Positions 1-8,599 of a DNA stretch of 64,000 nt are shown here, piece after piece. This DNA comes from Camarhynchus parvulus. Taxonomy: Eukaryota > Chordata > Aves > Passeriformes > Thraupidae. The stretch lies in assembly GCF_901933205.1 (NCBI RefSeq), contig NC_044572.1, forward strand, positions 112,542,965 to 112,606,964. Direction: 5' to 3'. Made by a program: the position numbers and the translations under genes. Each line of letters starts with the position of its first letter. Position 1 is the first letter of the stretch. Under the pieces are notes generated by a model. That model saw only the letters and a program-made list of their open reading frames with translations, had not been told where the DNA came from and searched no databases.

Positions 1-340
1 TAATTATGTCTATTGCTTAAATCTGGGGGAGGAGGTAACAGTCATCTAGGTCGTTTGCTTCCTAAGATAAAGCTGTGGAGCTGAGCACCGGGGAGGAGGG
101 CCCGGGGCCGAAGTGGCAGACTTGCCCCCTGATTAGCCTATCTTCTACGACGACGGGAAATTAAATTGGGTCCGTTTTCAAATTGCAATTAAAGAGTCTT
201 ATGTTTGTACCCGTGAAAGATAAAATAGATGCAAACTGCCTCAATCAATGAGATTTGAGAGCAGCCTCCTCGGCAAAAATCGACCCAGTAATTGTGCACT
301 ATTACTGAGCCTTGAATCAAAAGGCATTCAGACCCTTAAT
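1..340. promoter_or_regulatory. Candidate conserved regulatory element about 6.3-6.6 kb upstream of SOX17 (cut by the window edge)
   Basis: The segment is free of recognisable repeats and contains several CpGs. It has AGATAA at 65-70 and 218-223, CTATCT at 138-143, homeobox-like AATTGCAATTAAAG at 181-194, the inverted repeat CTCAATCAATGAG near 240-252, and a TCF/LEF-like ATCAAAAGG at 316-324. GATA and TCF inputs are known for SOX17 in endoderm. Function is inference from motifs only. Confidence 0.35.
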
Positions 341-900
341 ATTTAGTAAAGTAGTCCACTCTCTAGTTTCTTAATCTTCCCATTTTACTTTTCAAACAGT
401 CTTCAATTCTAAGAAATATACGTAAAATACCCATCCTGTCATTCTCTTTACTCCTCTCCCAACAGTATGTGAGAAAAGTTATGTAATTCTGAAATAGGTG
501 ATACTTCAGAACAAGGACATAATATGTTTTCTTGATACTTTAATTCGGAAAAAAATGTACATGTTTAAAACGTAGATATGTAAACCCAGGAAACAAATGT
601 GCATGAGAGATGGTTTCTTGTTTGGTTGAGTTTTCCTTTTATTGTGGTATTTAAACCTACAGGATTAAAATAATTTTGTCCTTTTCACACGTGTTCACAG
701 CTTTCAGTGTGATAATCACTTTGGCTGGTTTGGGAAATAAATCACAATAACCTTTTCATTACTTCAGTCACCATTTCTTTTCATTTTTCCTTTAAATGCA
801 GGTTTTGCTCCCCTCTTCTGTCCTTCACCCCAACTTGTCAGACAGCTGAAGCCCGAAACAGACTTGAAACTGTAAGTGGCTCATAATAAAGGTTGAAAAC
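341..900. other. AT-rich non-coding flank
   Basis: AT-rich sequence with no recognisable exon, repeat family or CpG cluster. Nothing else supported. Confidence 0.6.
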
Positions 901-1070
901 CTTTTTTTCTTTTCTTTTCTTTTCTTTTCTTTTCTTTTCTTTTCTTTTCTTTTCTTTCTTTTCTTTTCTTTTCTTTTCTTTTCTTTTCTTTTCTTTTCTT
1001 TTCTTTTCTTTTCTTTTCTTTTCTTTTCTTTTCTTTTCTTTTCTTTTCTTTTCTTTTCTTTTTTCTTTTC
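901..1070 (+). repeat. (CTTTT)n pentanucleotide microsatellite
   Basis: About 170 bp of nearly perfect CTTTT units, with one shortened unit near 955 and a longer T run near 1056-1061. Long lysine/arginine/glutamate or phenylalanine/leucine/serine open frames over it are artefacts. The polypyrimidine/polypurine strand asymmetry allows triplex formation. Confidence 0.97.
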
Positions 1071-2080
1071 AAGGGAATGACACAAAATTGAAATAAATAC
1101 ACCAGTTTTGGTAAAGTGTTGGCCCACACAACAGTCCAACACACCACAGGAGTGTGTCGAACTGTTTGCAGTGAGGATGTGGCAGATCTTCCAGCAACCC
1201 TTTTCACAGAGCTTTTGCAGACTCACATCTAAGAAGCATTATTTCCCTGTATGTAGCCAGATGTGTAGCTCTTTTTTTAGCCCTTCCTTAGGAGAAGAAT
1301 GGTCTGAAACTTCTTTAAAATGTCTGAAACGTGGCAGATTTATGCACTGCCAACATGCATGAAGCAAAATATTCTGAATCTCCATCCAAACCCTATTTTC
1401 CTCAAAGCATCTTGACTTTCTGATTCTAAATGACAGACATCCAAATTTGTCCTGTAGCCCTTTTGAAAGCATTAAACCTTCCTCACTCCCCATTAGTGCC
1501 TAAGACAATAGGCGCATTAAAAGTACAACCCCGAAGTGATTAATATTTTTTTCGCGAGTGCTTTCCGCATCAAGGTTCTCGCTGTCAGGCGGTGAAAGCA
1601 GTTGCTGTGTGCCCCGGGGGACTGGAGAAGGCTTCAAGTGTGTGACAGAGACCGAGGTGGCTCCTGGCCGCACTCTTCAGGCAGAGTCGGGGTCTGTCAT
1701 TGCCGCTCCGATCCCGGCACTGCACACAGGGCAATTCGCTCCCTGGAAACTGCGCTGTTGGTTTACTCCACAAAAGTAAACCACAAAGACAGGGTGTCAT
1801 CTGCAAAGCCTCTCTAACCTTATCCAAACTCTTTCTGCAGTTAAACAAGGGAATTACCTGGGCAGCGCCTTCCAGCCTCTTCCTACAGCAATGGTGAGTG
1901 CTCTCTGAAGTTCACAGAGATCACTTATGCCCCAAAGCCCAACAGGTATTCAGCTCTTTGTTTTTTGCTTGGTTTTGGGGTTTTTCTGTCCCTCTCTCAT
2001 TAATTCGCAATAAATCCCTAGTAACATTTCCATTTTTCTTAACACAATGTTGGTGTCCCTTATGTTGGTGTCACATTGCA
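1071..2080. other. Non-coding upstream flank with a CpG-bearing patch at 1540-1760
   Basis: No gene recognised. Bases 1540-1760 have clearly more CpGs than their surroundings (CGCGAG, CCGC, CGGTG, CCCCGGGGG, GCCGCTCCGATCCCGG), which suggests either a constrained regulatory element or an outlying part of the SOX17 CpG landscape. Confidence 0.4.
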
Positions 2081-2084
2081 GCTG

Positions 2085-2250
2085 GAAGGGTTTGGTTTGT
2101 TGTTTTATTTCTGAGTGTGTTGGTTTGTTTGTGTGGGGTATTTTTGGTGGTATTTGTTTGTTTGTTTTGGTTGTTTCGGAGTTTTATTTTGTGGGGTTTT
2201 TTTATTTTTTATTTTGATAGCTTGTGTGTTTGTTTGTGTCTATGTGTGCT
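2085..2250 (+). repeat. T/G-rich simple-sequence tract (GTTTG-like)
   Basis: Degenerate TTTG/TTGG units such as GTTTGTTTGTTTTGG dominate about 165 bp and the strand is nearly free of A and C. It is roughly complementary to the C/A tract at 2455-2640. Confidence 0.75.
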
Positions 2251-2454
2251 TTCTGTCTTGCTGAAGTATATGGATAGAAAAGCAAGTGGGCTTAATATCC
2301 AAAAAAGGGGACTTCAGTACTAGGTACTAAATTAAAGTCAGCTCAAGGTTCGTCCATACAGGACAGGTGGCAAGAAAGCCAGGAGGTCAAAATAACAACA
2401 CACTTGTTAAAGCAGAGGAGCTGGAAATGTCAAGAAGCAGTGGTTTTGTGCCCT

Positions 2455-2640
2455 TAAAAAACAAACCAAAAAACCCAAACCAAACCAAACCAAACCAAAC
2501 CAAACCAACCAACCAACCAACCAAACAAACAAACAAAACAAACAAAAAACCCCCAAACACAAAAAAAATCAAAAAACCAAAACACCAAAAAAAAACCCAC
2601 CCAACCAAAACAACAACAACAAACCACAAAAAACCAACCT
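2455..2640 (+). repeat. C/A-rich simple repeat, (CCAAA)n, (CCAA)n and (ACAA)n
   Basis: Runs of CCAAA, then CCAA, then ACAA and poly-A interrupted by CC. There is almost no G or T on this strand. Smaller A/C tracts of similar texture occur at 14369-14405 and 27943-27991. Confidence 0.9.
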
Positions 2641-3885
2641 CCATATTAACATAGCAGATTTCTGCCCATTTCTGTATCTGTGTGCTTTTCCAGCTACACA
2701 GACGGTTATCGCTAGAAGACATTAGCAGCAATATTGCTGACGAATTTCTCTTTTTACACAAATTTAGTTCACTTTTGTGGCAGCCCCATTCTTGTGTTGC
2801 AGTAAATCCTGTCCCAGCCGCTCCCGAGAAGGACGACAGAAGCTCCTGACAAGTGTTGGGATGCCAGCGCGGGATGAGGAGCCAACAGCCGGGCACAGCT
2901 GGCGTGGGCGGCAGGGACAGGCCATTCGCAGCCTTGTGACAAGCGACATTAGCGTGCATCAGGTGGCTGACAGAACTGTGAAACCCAGTAATTACACACC
3001 CACATTTGCTTAACGTTAAACAGTCAAGTAATGTGTTGACTAATTAAATGCTCCCGAGATCAGAGTTCAGTCGCCCTCTTCAGTTTTCCGTCTACAAAAA
3101 TAGGAATTTCTTTCGCCTTCTCTGTGTTCGGACAGAGGCTCTTAAATACAGTGGCTGCCCGTGTGTCTAAGAGTGTGTTGATCATCCAAGGCTTTCTCGC
3201 AGACTGCTATATTTTAGTATTTTAAGTGTATGATTTTACCCTGAATTATTTACTGAGAAGGTCTGTCACATACATAAAGAGATATGAATCCCCTAAGATA
3301 CGAATCTTAAATCAAATGCTAAATAAATCCCTTTGTTCCTGATGACATCTGACTTCTCTCTGCTTTGGATGCTGCAAAACCTATCCTAGGTTTTGCCCAC
3401 TGTGCTAGGAAAAAACTGTCCAAGTCCACACCTTCTAAAGAAAAGAAAGAAAATTATTGCACTTTCTACGCTGTAAAATGACAGGTTATGAACGCATTTG
3501 CTGAGAAGGGGATAGGTTATTTGTTTCACTTCCCGGCTTCGAGGGTTGCAAAGCTACCTGGATGTCGCTGCTCTTAACACTAACCCACAATCTGTCCTGT
3601 TCTGGATTACAGGGTCCCATAGGTGCTTGTGACGCCCCAAAGCTGAAGATTGGGTGGCATTACATACTTGTATTTATCATTATATATATTGTATTATATA
3701 TTTTGTATTATATTGTATTCTGGGACTCATTTCAAAGCCTCCTTTTTAAAGTTTTTAAATTTTTTAAAATTATTTTTTATTTTTTCCCTCCGAAGGTGTG
3801 CTGCTGAATCTCTGTTTTTGCTGCTCGGAAGTCACTCGTGCTCAGGGGAGCTGCTGATGGTGACGGATCGGTGGAGCTGCTTTAG
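2641..3885. other. Non-coding upstream flank; CpG-bearing patch 2780-2970, AT-rich 3660-3790
   Basis: No exon recognised. The 2780-2970 segment contains about a dozen CpGs within AT-rich DNA, so it may be a regulatory element. The open frames crossing it show no recognisable domain. The stretch at 3660-3790 is a TATA/TTTA-rich low-complexity run. Confidence 0.4.
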
Positions 3886-3889
3886 GGGA

Positions 3890-4370
3890 CAAGCCCGACG
3901 AACTCATGCCATGTAGTTGTTAAGAGGAATGACTGAGGGAATTGCGTGGTGCAATCCTTGCGGCTGCGTGATCCCGCTCGCCGGCCGGTCAGCTGTGACC
4001 CAATCGACCCGCTCAGCTGTGAATTGCCCCATTTCGTGTCTGCTGAAGAAAACCCACGGCAAACTCGGGAGGTCGGGTGTCCCGTGCCACAAGCGTGCAC
4101 CGAGCAGGGACAGCAGGCTGAGCGGGCTGGTACGGGAGGCTCAGCCCCTGGTGGAGCATCCGACCCGCCGCCCCGAGCCCCGCCCGGCAGCCTCGGGGGT
4201 GGGAAAGTCCGCGGTGGCCCCTCTGTGGTGCTGCACAGTGCAGTGGGGCACGCTGGGGAGAAACAGGGGGACGGGGACAGCAGAGCGGCTCCAGGCTCAA
4301 AGACGGGGACAGCAGAGCGGCTCCAGGCTCAAAGACAGCCCGCTAAAAGCAATGCAGATTTGTAAGACAG
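3890..4370. promoter_or_regulatory. CpG-rich patch 2.3-2.8 kb upstream of SOX17, possible regulatory element or alternative 5' exon region
   Basis: GC content and CpG frequency are high and the edges are sharp. Two CAGCTGTGA segments lie 30 bp apart near 3990-4022. Open frames cross it on both strands but show no known domain, and high GC alone explains them. An upstream promoter is possible because mouse Sox17 uses alternative upstream starts. Confidence 0.4.
4270..4333 (+). repeat. Exact tandem duplication, 2 x 32 bp
   Basis: Unit 4270-4301 (starts GACGGGGACAGCAGAGCGG) is repeated without a mismatch at 4302-4333. Perfect identity suggests a recent event or an assembly artefact. It may be copy-number variable. 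Confidence 0.95.
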
Positions 4371-4564
4371 GTCCAGTTGTCCCTGTCCTTGAGGATGTCA
4401 ATATTTCCTTTCCAAAGAACTACTCCAAGTTAACTAGCTGCCTAGTTTTTATCCTAGGGAAATTTAAAGTACGAGTCCAAGGAATACAAGTGTGTATGGA
4501 ATCATACACAAGGAATCATATTGTCTGTATGTGTGCGTGTTAAAAAACAGCGGGGAAGCTACTC

Positions 4565-4842
4565 TGTGTTGGGATAGGACGCAGGAAAATAGTTTTAAAC
4601 TAAGAGAGGATCCTTTTACATATGCTAGAAGGAAGCAGAGTTACAACGAGGGTGGTAGGGTGGTAAAACACTGGAACAGGTTGCCCAGAGAGGTTGTGGA
4701 CCCCCCATCCTTGGAAGCGTTCAAGGCCGGGTTGGATGGGGCTTTGAGCAACCTGGTCTAGTGGAAGGTGCTCCTGCCCAAGGGAGGGGGCTGGCATTAG
4801 ATGATTTTTAAAGTCCCTTCCAACCCAAACTAGTCTATGATT
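4565..4842 (+). mobile_element. CR1 LINE, 5'-truncated 3' end
   Basis: Holds the CR1 3' end: GTGGTAAAACACTGGAACAGG, GGTTGCCCAGAGAGGTTGTGG, GGTTGGATGGGGCTTTGAGC, then TCCCTTCCAACCCAAAC and a terminal TCTATGATTA. The reverse-transcriptase part is missing, as is usual for CR1. The good match to the family suggests one of the younger copies in this window. Confidence 0.95.
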
Positions 4843-5179
4843 ACTTCCTGCATTTTAAAGGGTTTATATAAAAATATATTCAGCTATCTTCTGCCCAAAA
4901 GCAATCATTTCCAACTTGGTCTGACATCATTACCATTACCAATGGATTGTTTCCCAGGTAGGTATTCTGCTCCCCGAACCTTTCCCAGCTTGCAGGCATT
5001 TAAATTCCCTTTTCCCGGTTCCAGACGCATGTGGAAGATGAAGGACCCTGAGTAACTCGTGCTAGTGTGTCTCTTGGTAAAGAACTAACACAGAATTTTA
5101 TACTCTCGACTTCAAGCAAAACAGGAACACGGGGGTACCATGAAAGAAATTGCACGATGATTTAAATAATTCCTATATC

Positions 5180-5840
5180 CATCGCTGGAGAGAACATTGG
5201 GGTTCCCTGGCGGCAGGAATCTGTCGAGAGTGCTCCTGCTCCTGCTCCCCACCCGGGAGCCCGGCCCGGCCGCCCCACGTACCTGGTGGAAATAGGCTGT
5301 CATGGAAAAGCGCGCCTTATTGGAGGCGGGGGAAAAGGGCGATAATGACCAGCAAACTTCATTAATGAGGGCAGGATTTATTCCATGGTTTTTTAATCGC
5401 CTGTAACTTCACGCCTTTTCTATTCAGATAAGACGCGATCTCATGTATCAAGGCACAGACGTGCCCTTCAGCTTGTCCAGTTATCTCGGAGCACAAGAAA
5501 AAGAGCCAAAAAACGCATCGCGGGTCGTGCCAAGGTTTGCAAGTCGCTTGACTGCTCGTTTATGGGCAAACTTTCTTTGCACTCATGCTGTCTGAAATAT
5601 GGCACTGCTAACACATCTTCCGAGGTACGCTTTGAAAAATAGGGTTGTTGGTATATCGAAAATACGATCGAATATTAGAAAATCGAAATGGAAAGAATTA
5701 TTAGAGTTTATGAGAACGTCCCTTTATCAAGACTGCTATCAATACGATGGCAGTAGGACAGTTCTAAAAATAATTTAAACCGCCTCGAATCCATCACCTA
5801 TTCCTAGGAAAGACAACCAGTACTGTCTTTACAACTTCTC
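5180..5840. promoter_or_regulatory. Candidate SOX17 proximal regulatory region, 0.8-1.5 kb upstream
   Basis: Repeat-free sequence with many CpGs although only moderately GC-rich. It has GATA-type sites AGATAA at 5426-5431, TTATCT at 5481-5486 and TTATCA at 5724-5729, and ATTAATGAGG at 5361-5370. Preserved CpGs in AT-rich DNA hint at low germline methylation or constraint. Function is inferred. Confidence 0.45.
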
Positions 5841-6584
5841 TATACATCCCGATAAAATGAGGGTCGCTTAATTTTGAATACGTCGTGATTTAATGAAACC
5901 AGCTTGCCAAGGAGGCAAAGCACAGAGACCTGACAGCGAGGGAATCCTGCGAGGCAGTGACAGTGACAGCCAGACGGGAAAAAATCTGTCTCGGTTCGCG
6001 GAACTGCCTCGCCATAGCTGAAAGTGCGGATGCAGCGAAGCATTCCCGCGCCGCTCCCTCGGAGCAGCTGGTTATGGGGGAAGGGGGCAGAGCAGGAGAA
6101 GCCGGGGCGGCTCGGACCTGCTCAGGGAGCGCTACAGGGTAAGAAACTGAAGTGTGAGGCACAGATGATAATTTGATGTACTATCCCAAGATATTTCCCA
6201 AATCTGCCTGCAGAAGAAGCTGCTTGTGCCTCTCAGAGTGTTACAGGGTATCTATCTCGGCACTACTGTAAATGCTCAGTCCCTTTCCCCTAGTTCATAT
6301 CAGCTCCGCTCAGGGATGTCCCTTAGCGCCCGGCCCCGCGGGCCGCTCTGCGCTGCCCTTGCGGAGGGCAGGGCTGAAGCCGGCGGCGCTCCCGAAGGCG
6401 CTGCCGGTGCCCCGAGGCACAGCCGGCAGGGTCCCCCCGCGAGGGCGGGGGCAGCGCTGGCCGCGGCGGAGCCCGCGATGCGCTCAGGTGCCGTGCCGGG
6501 CCGTGCCGGGCCGGGCCGGGAGGAGCCTTTGGGGCCGCCCCGCGGGCAGCGCCGCGGGAGCCACGGCCGCCGTCCGGCTGCGCG

Positions 6585-6754
6585 CCCGCCCCCGCCGCCC
6601 CATTGGCCGCGCCGCGGCTCAAATAGGGCCGGGCCGGGCCGGGCTCCGGCAGCAGCGAGCGGGCTCCGAGTGCTGAGGGTGTTCCGTGGGCTTTGGCCGC
6701 AACTGCCGGCTTTGGCGGCGCTCGGCAGCGCGTCCCGTCCGGTCCCGGTGCGAG
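6585..6754 (+). promoter_or_regulatory. SOX17: SOX17 core promoter and 5' untranslated region
   Basis: GC boxes (CCCGCCCCCGCC type) lie at about 6587-6600, a reverse CCAAT box (ATTGG) at 6602-6606, and a TATA-like TCAAATAG at 6619-6626. This order and spacing suggest transcription starts near 6645-6660, giving a 5' leader of about 100 bases. No ATG occurs between 6630 and the start codon, although the coding frame stays open upstream. The exact start site and any alternative upstream exons, known for the mouse gene, cannot be seen. Confidence 0.7.
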
Positions 6755-8245
6755 ATGAGCAGCCCCGATGCGGGCTACGCCAGCAGCGACGACCAGGTGC
6801 AGGGGCGGTGCTCGCTGCCCATCATGATGCCGGCCATGTGCCCGTGGGCGGCAGAGGCGCTGAGCCCGCTGGGCGAGGCGAAGGCGAAGGGCGGCGCGGC
6901 GGCGTCGGGGCCGTCGGGCGGCCGGAGCAAGGGCGAGGCGCGGATCCGGCGTCCCATGAACGCCTTCATGGTGTGGGCGAAGGACGAGCGCAAGCGGCTG
7001 GCGCAGCAGAACCCGGACCTGCACAACGCCGAGCTCAGCAAGATGCTGGGTGAGCGAGCGCGGGCGGGCGGGCGCGGGGTCCCGTGGGGCGGGTCCAGGG
7101 GAGCGGGGAGCCCGGGGAAGCTCAGGGTCGGGGCTGTGGGCGGCGAGCGGGGACATCCGTGGGCTGTCGGGCCGGGGTCCCGGTGTGGCGGTCGCGTCCG
7201 AGGGCGAGCGAGGATCGGGCACGGCCATGCGGGGCTGCGGACTGCGGGGGCGGTGTCGGTGTGGCCGGGAGCGGGCGTGGGTGCCTTAGGGTGAGCGGGC
7301 GGTCTGACGGTGTCGGTGGGTGCAGGTAAATCGTGGAAGGCGCTGTCGCTGGCGGAGAAGCGTCCGTTCGTGGAGGAGGCGGAGCGGCTGCGGGTGCAGC
7401 ACATGCAGGACCACCCGAACTACAAGTACCGGCCGCGGCGGCGGAAGCAGGTGAAGCGCCTGAAGCGGGTGGAGAGCGGCTTCCTGCAGCAGGGCCTGGC
7501 CGAGGCGGCGGCGGCGGGGCCCGGGCTGGGCAGCGAGGTGTCCGGCGGCGGCGGCAGGATGTGCGTGGAGGGCCCGGGACTGGCGTACGGCGAGCAGGGC
7601 TACGCGGCGGGCGCGGGCCACTACCGGGACTGTCCGCCGCTGGGCGCCGCGTTCGACGGCTACGGCCTGCCGACCCCGGACCCGTCGCCGCTGGACGCGG
7701 CGGAGAGCGAGGCGTCCTTCTTCGCGGCGGGGCTGCAGGAGGAGTGCGCGCTGGTGCCCTACGGCTACGGCCCGCACCCGGCGGCCGCCGAGTACCCGGC
7801 GGCGGCGGCGGCGTCCGAGAGCCCGTCGGGCGCGTCGCTGCGGCGGCACCTGGCGCCCGGGGAGGCGCTGGGCGCGGGCGGGTCGCTGCAGGGGCTGCTG
7901 GGCTGCCCGGCGCCGCTGCACGCCTACTACGGGCAGTGCCAGCCGCCGGGAGCGGGGCGCGGCCCGCCGCTGCCGCCGGGGGCCGTGGGGCAGCCGTCGC
8001 CGCCGCCGGAGTCGGCGCCGTGCCGGGAGCAGCTGGAGCAGCTGCGGCCCGAGGAGCTGCTGGGCGAGGTGGACCGCACGGAGTTCGAGCAGTACCTGCG
8101 CTTCGCCTGCAAGCCCGAGCTGGGGCTGCCCTACGGTGGCCACGAGGCGGCCGCGCTGTCGGCGCCCGAGGCCGCGGCTCCCATCTCGTCGGCCGTGTCG
8201 GACGCCAGCAGCGCCGTCTACTACTGCGGCTACCCCGACTTGTGA
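6755..8245 (+). CDS. SOX17: SOX17, SOX group F HMG-box transcription factor; join(6755..7049,7326..8245)
   Basis: The two exons join into a 404-residue protein (human SOX17 has 414). SOX17 is a nuclear HMG-box factor that binds ATTGT-type sites and drives definitive endoderm and endothelial or haematopoietic programmes, with beta-catenin as a partner. Seen here: the N-terminus begins [10 protein letters not shown] as in SOX17. The HMG box is residues 63-139, with the RPMNAFMVW wedge at 66-74 and a basic tail [13 protein letters not shown] at 134-146 that matches the second nuclear-localisation signal. Glu118 corresponds to the HMG position where SOX17 differs from SOX2 in OCT4 pairing. The middle is rich in Pro, Ala and Gly. 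The motif DRTEFEQYL at 348-356 is the group F beta-catenin-binding segment, and the end [13 protein letters not shown] resembles human SOX17. The first ATG downstream of the likely promoter was chosen; its -3 base is G. I see no frameshift. SOX7 and SOX18 fit the ends poorly. Confidence 0.97.
7050..7325 (+). other. SOX17: SOX17 intron, phase 1, inside the HMG box
   Basis: The 276-bp intron has a GTGAGC donor directly after CTGG and a GTGCAG acceptor before GTAAATCG. It splits Gly99, between SKML and KSWKAL of the HMG box. An intron at this point is the shared mark of vertebrate SOX group F genes (SOX7, SOX17, SOX18). The intron is very GC-rich and part of the CpG island. Without splicing, the exon 1 frame runs on to a stop at 7292-7294, so retention would leave half an HMG box. 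Confidence 0.93.
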
Positions 8246-8590
8246 GGGGCTCGCTGGGGCCCGGCCCGGACACTGGCACGGAGGCGCCCGGCCCCGCTCC
8301 TATTTATGTAATTTATTTGAATCTTCTTGGGACAGTTCCACGAACTTACTCTGGGCGGACAAAAGCTGCTATCCCGTTTATCCTACAGGCCTCGTTCGAA
8401 CTGCTTTTCGGCTGGTGTTAACGGAATGTTTACATCTTTTTTTCCCCTTTCGTTCATGCGCGTGATTATCGATACTTTTGCAACATCAGCAGTCTTGCAT
8501 GTTTGCCCAGAACATGTGTCTAGTTCTGTTTTAAACTATGTCTGTGTTTTAGCATTTCCGAAAAATAAATGAATGTAGAGTTGTTTCTGT
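8246..8590 (+). other. SOX17: SOX17 3' untranslated region
   Basis: This runs from the stop codon to the presumed cleavage site about 15-25 bases past the only AATAAA nearby. Two ATTTA elements at 8302-8306 and 8311-8315 resemble AU-rich instability signals, which would suit a short-lived developmental mRNA. The 3' boundary is inferred. Confidence 0.75.
8564..8569 (+). terminator. SOX17: SOX17 polyadenylation signal AATAAA
   Basis: A canonical AATAAA lies 319 bases past the stop codon. It is followed at about 8579-8600 by GTTGTTTCTGTC-like GU/U-rich sequence, as expected of a downstream element. Confidence 0.85.
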
Positions 8591-8599
8591 CATTCTTCT

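Larger units (their letters stand above)
5960..8330. other. CpG island covering the SOX17 promoter and coding region
   Basis: GC content and CpG frequency rise sharply from about 6.0 kb and fall away soon after the stop codon at 8.25 kb, against an AT-rich surround. Exon 2 is so GC-rich that long spurious open frames appear on both strands. An island across the whole gene is typical of developmental transcription-factor genes. Confidence 0.85.

Noticed and set aside
825..1226. Lys/Arg/Glu-rich open frames near 1 kb
   Set aside because: Translation of the CTTTT microsatellite.
2367..2959. Open frames at 2.4-2.9 kb on both strands
   Set aside because: Produced by C/A-rich simple repeat; no complexity outside it.
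3917..4543. 208-codon plus-strand frame in the upstream CpG-rich patch
   Set aside because: No domain, overlaps other frames of similar length, includes the 32-bp duplication and runs into AT-rich DNA. High GC explains it.
4492..4797. Open frames in CR1 at 4.6-4.8 kb
   Set aside because: The 3' end of CR1, with chance frames; the reverse transcriptase is not present.
6226..7053. 275-codon plus-strand frame overlapping the promoter and exon 1
   Set aside because: It is out of frame with the HMG box and low in complexity. GC content alone removes stop codons.
7122..8279. Long minus-strand open frames (up to 385 codons) across SOX17 exon 2, and a 301-codon one at 6323-7228
   Set aside because: They are Pro/Arg/Ala-rich shadows of a very GC-rich coding exon and CpG island, with no recognised domain.
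7333..8421. 362-codon plus-strand frame over exon 2
   Set aside because: Gly/Ala/Arg-rich +1-type shadow of the real SOX17 frame, which matches the family throughout.
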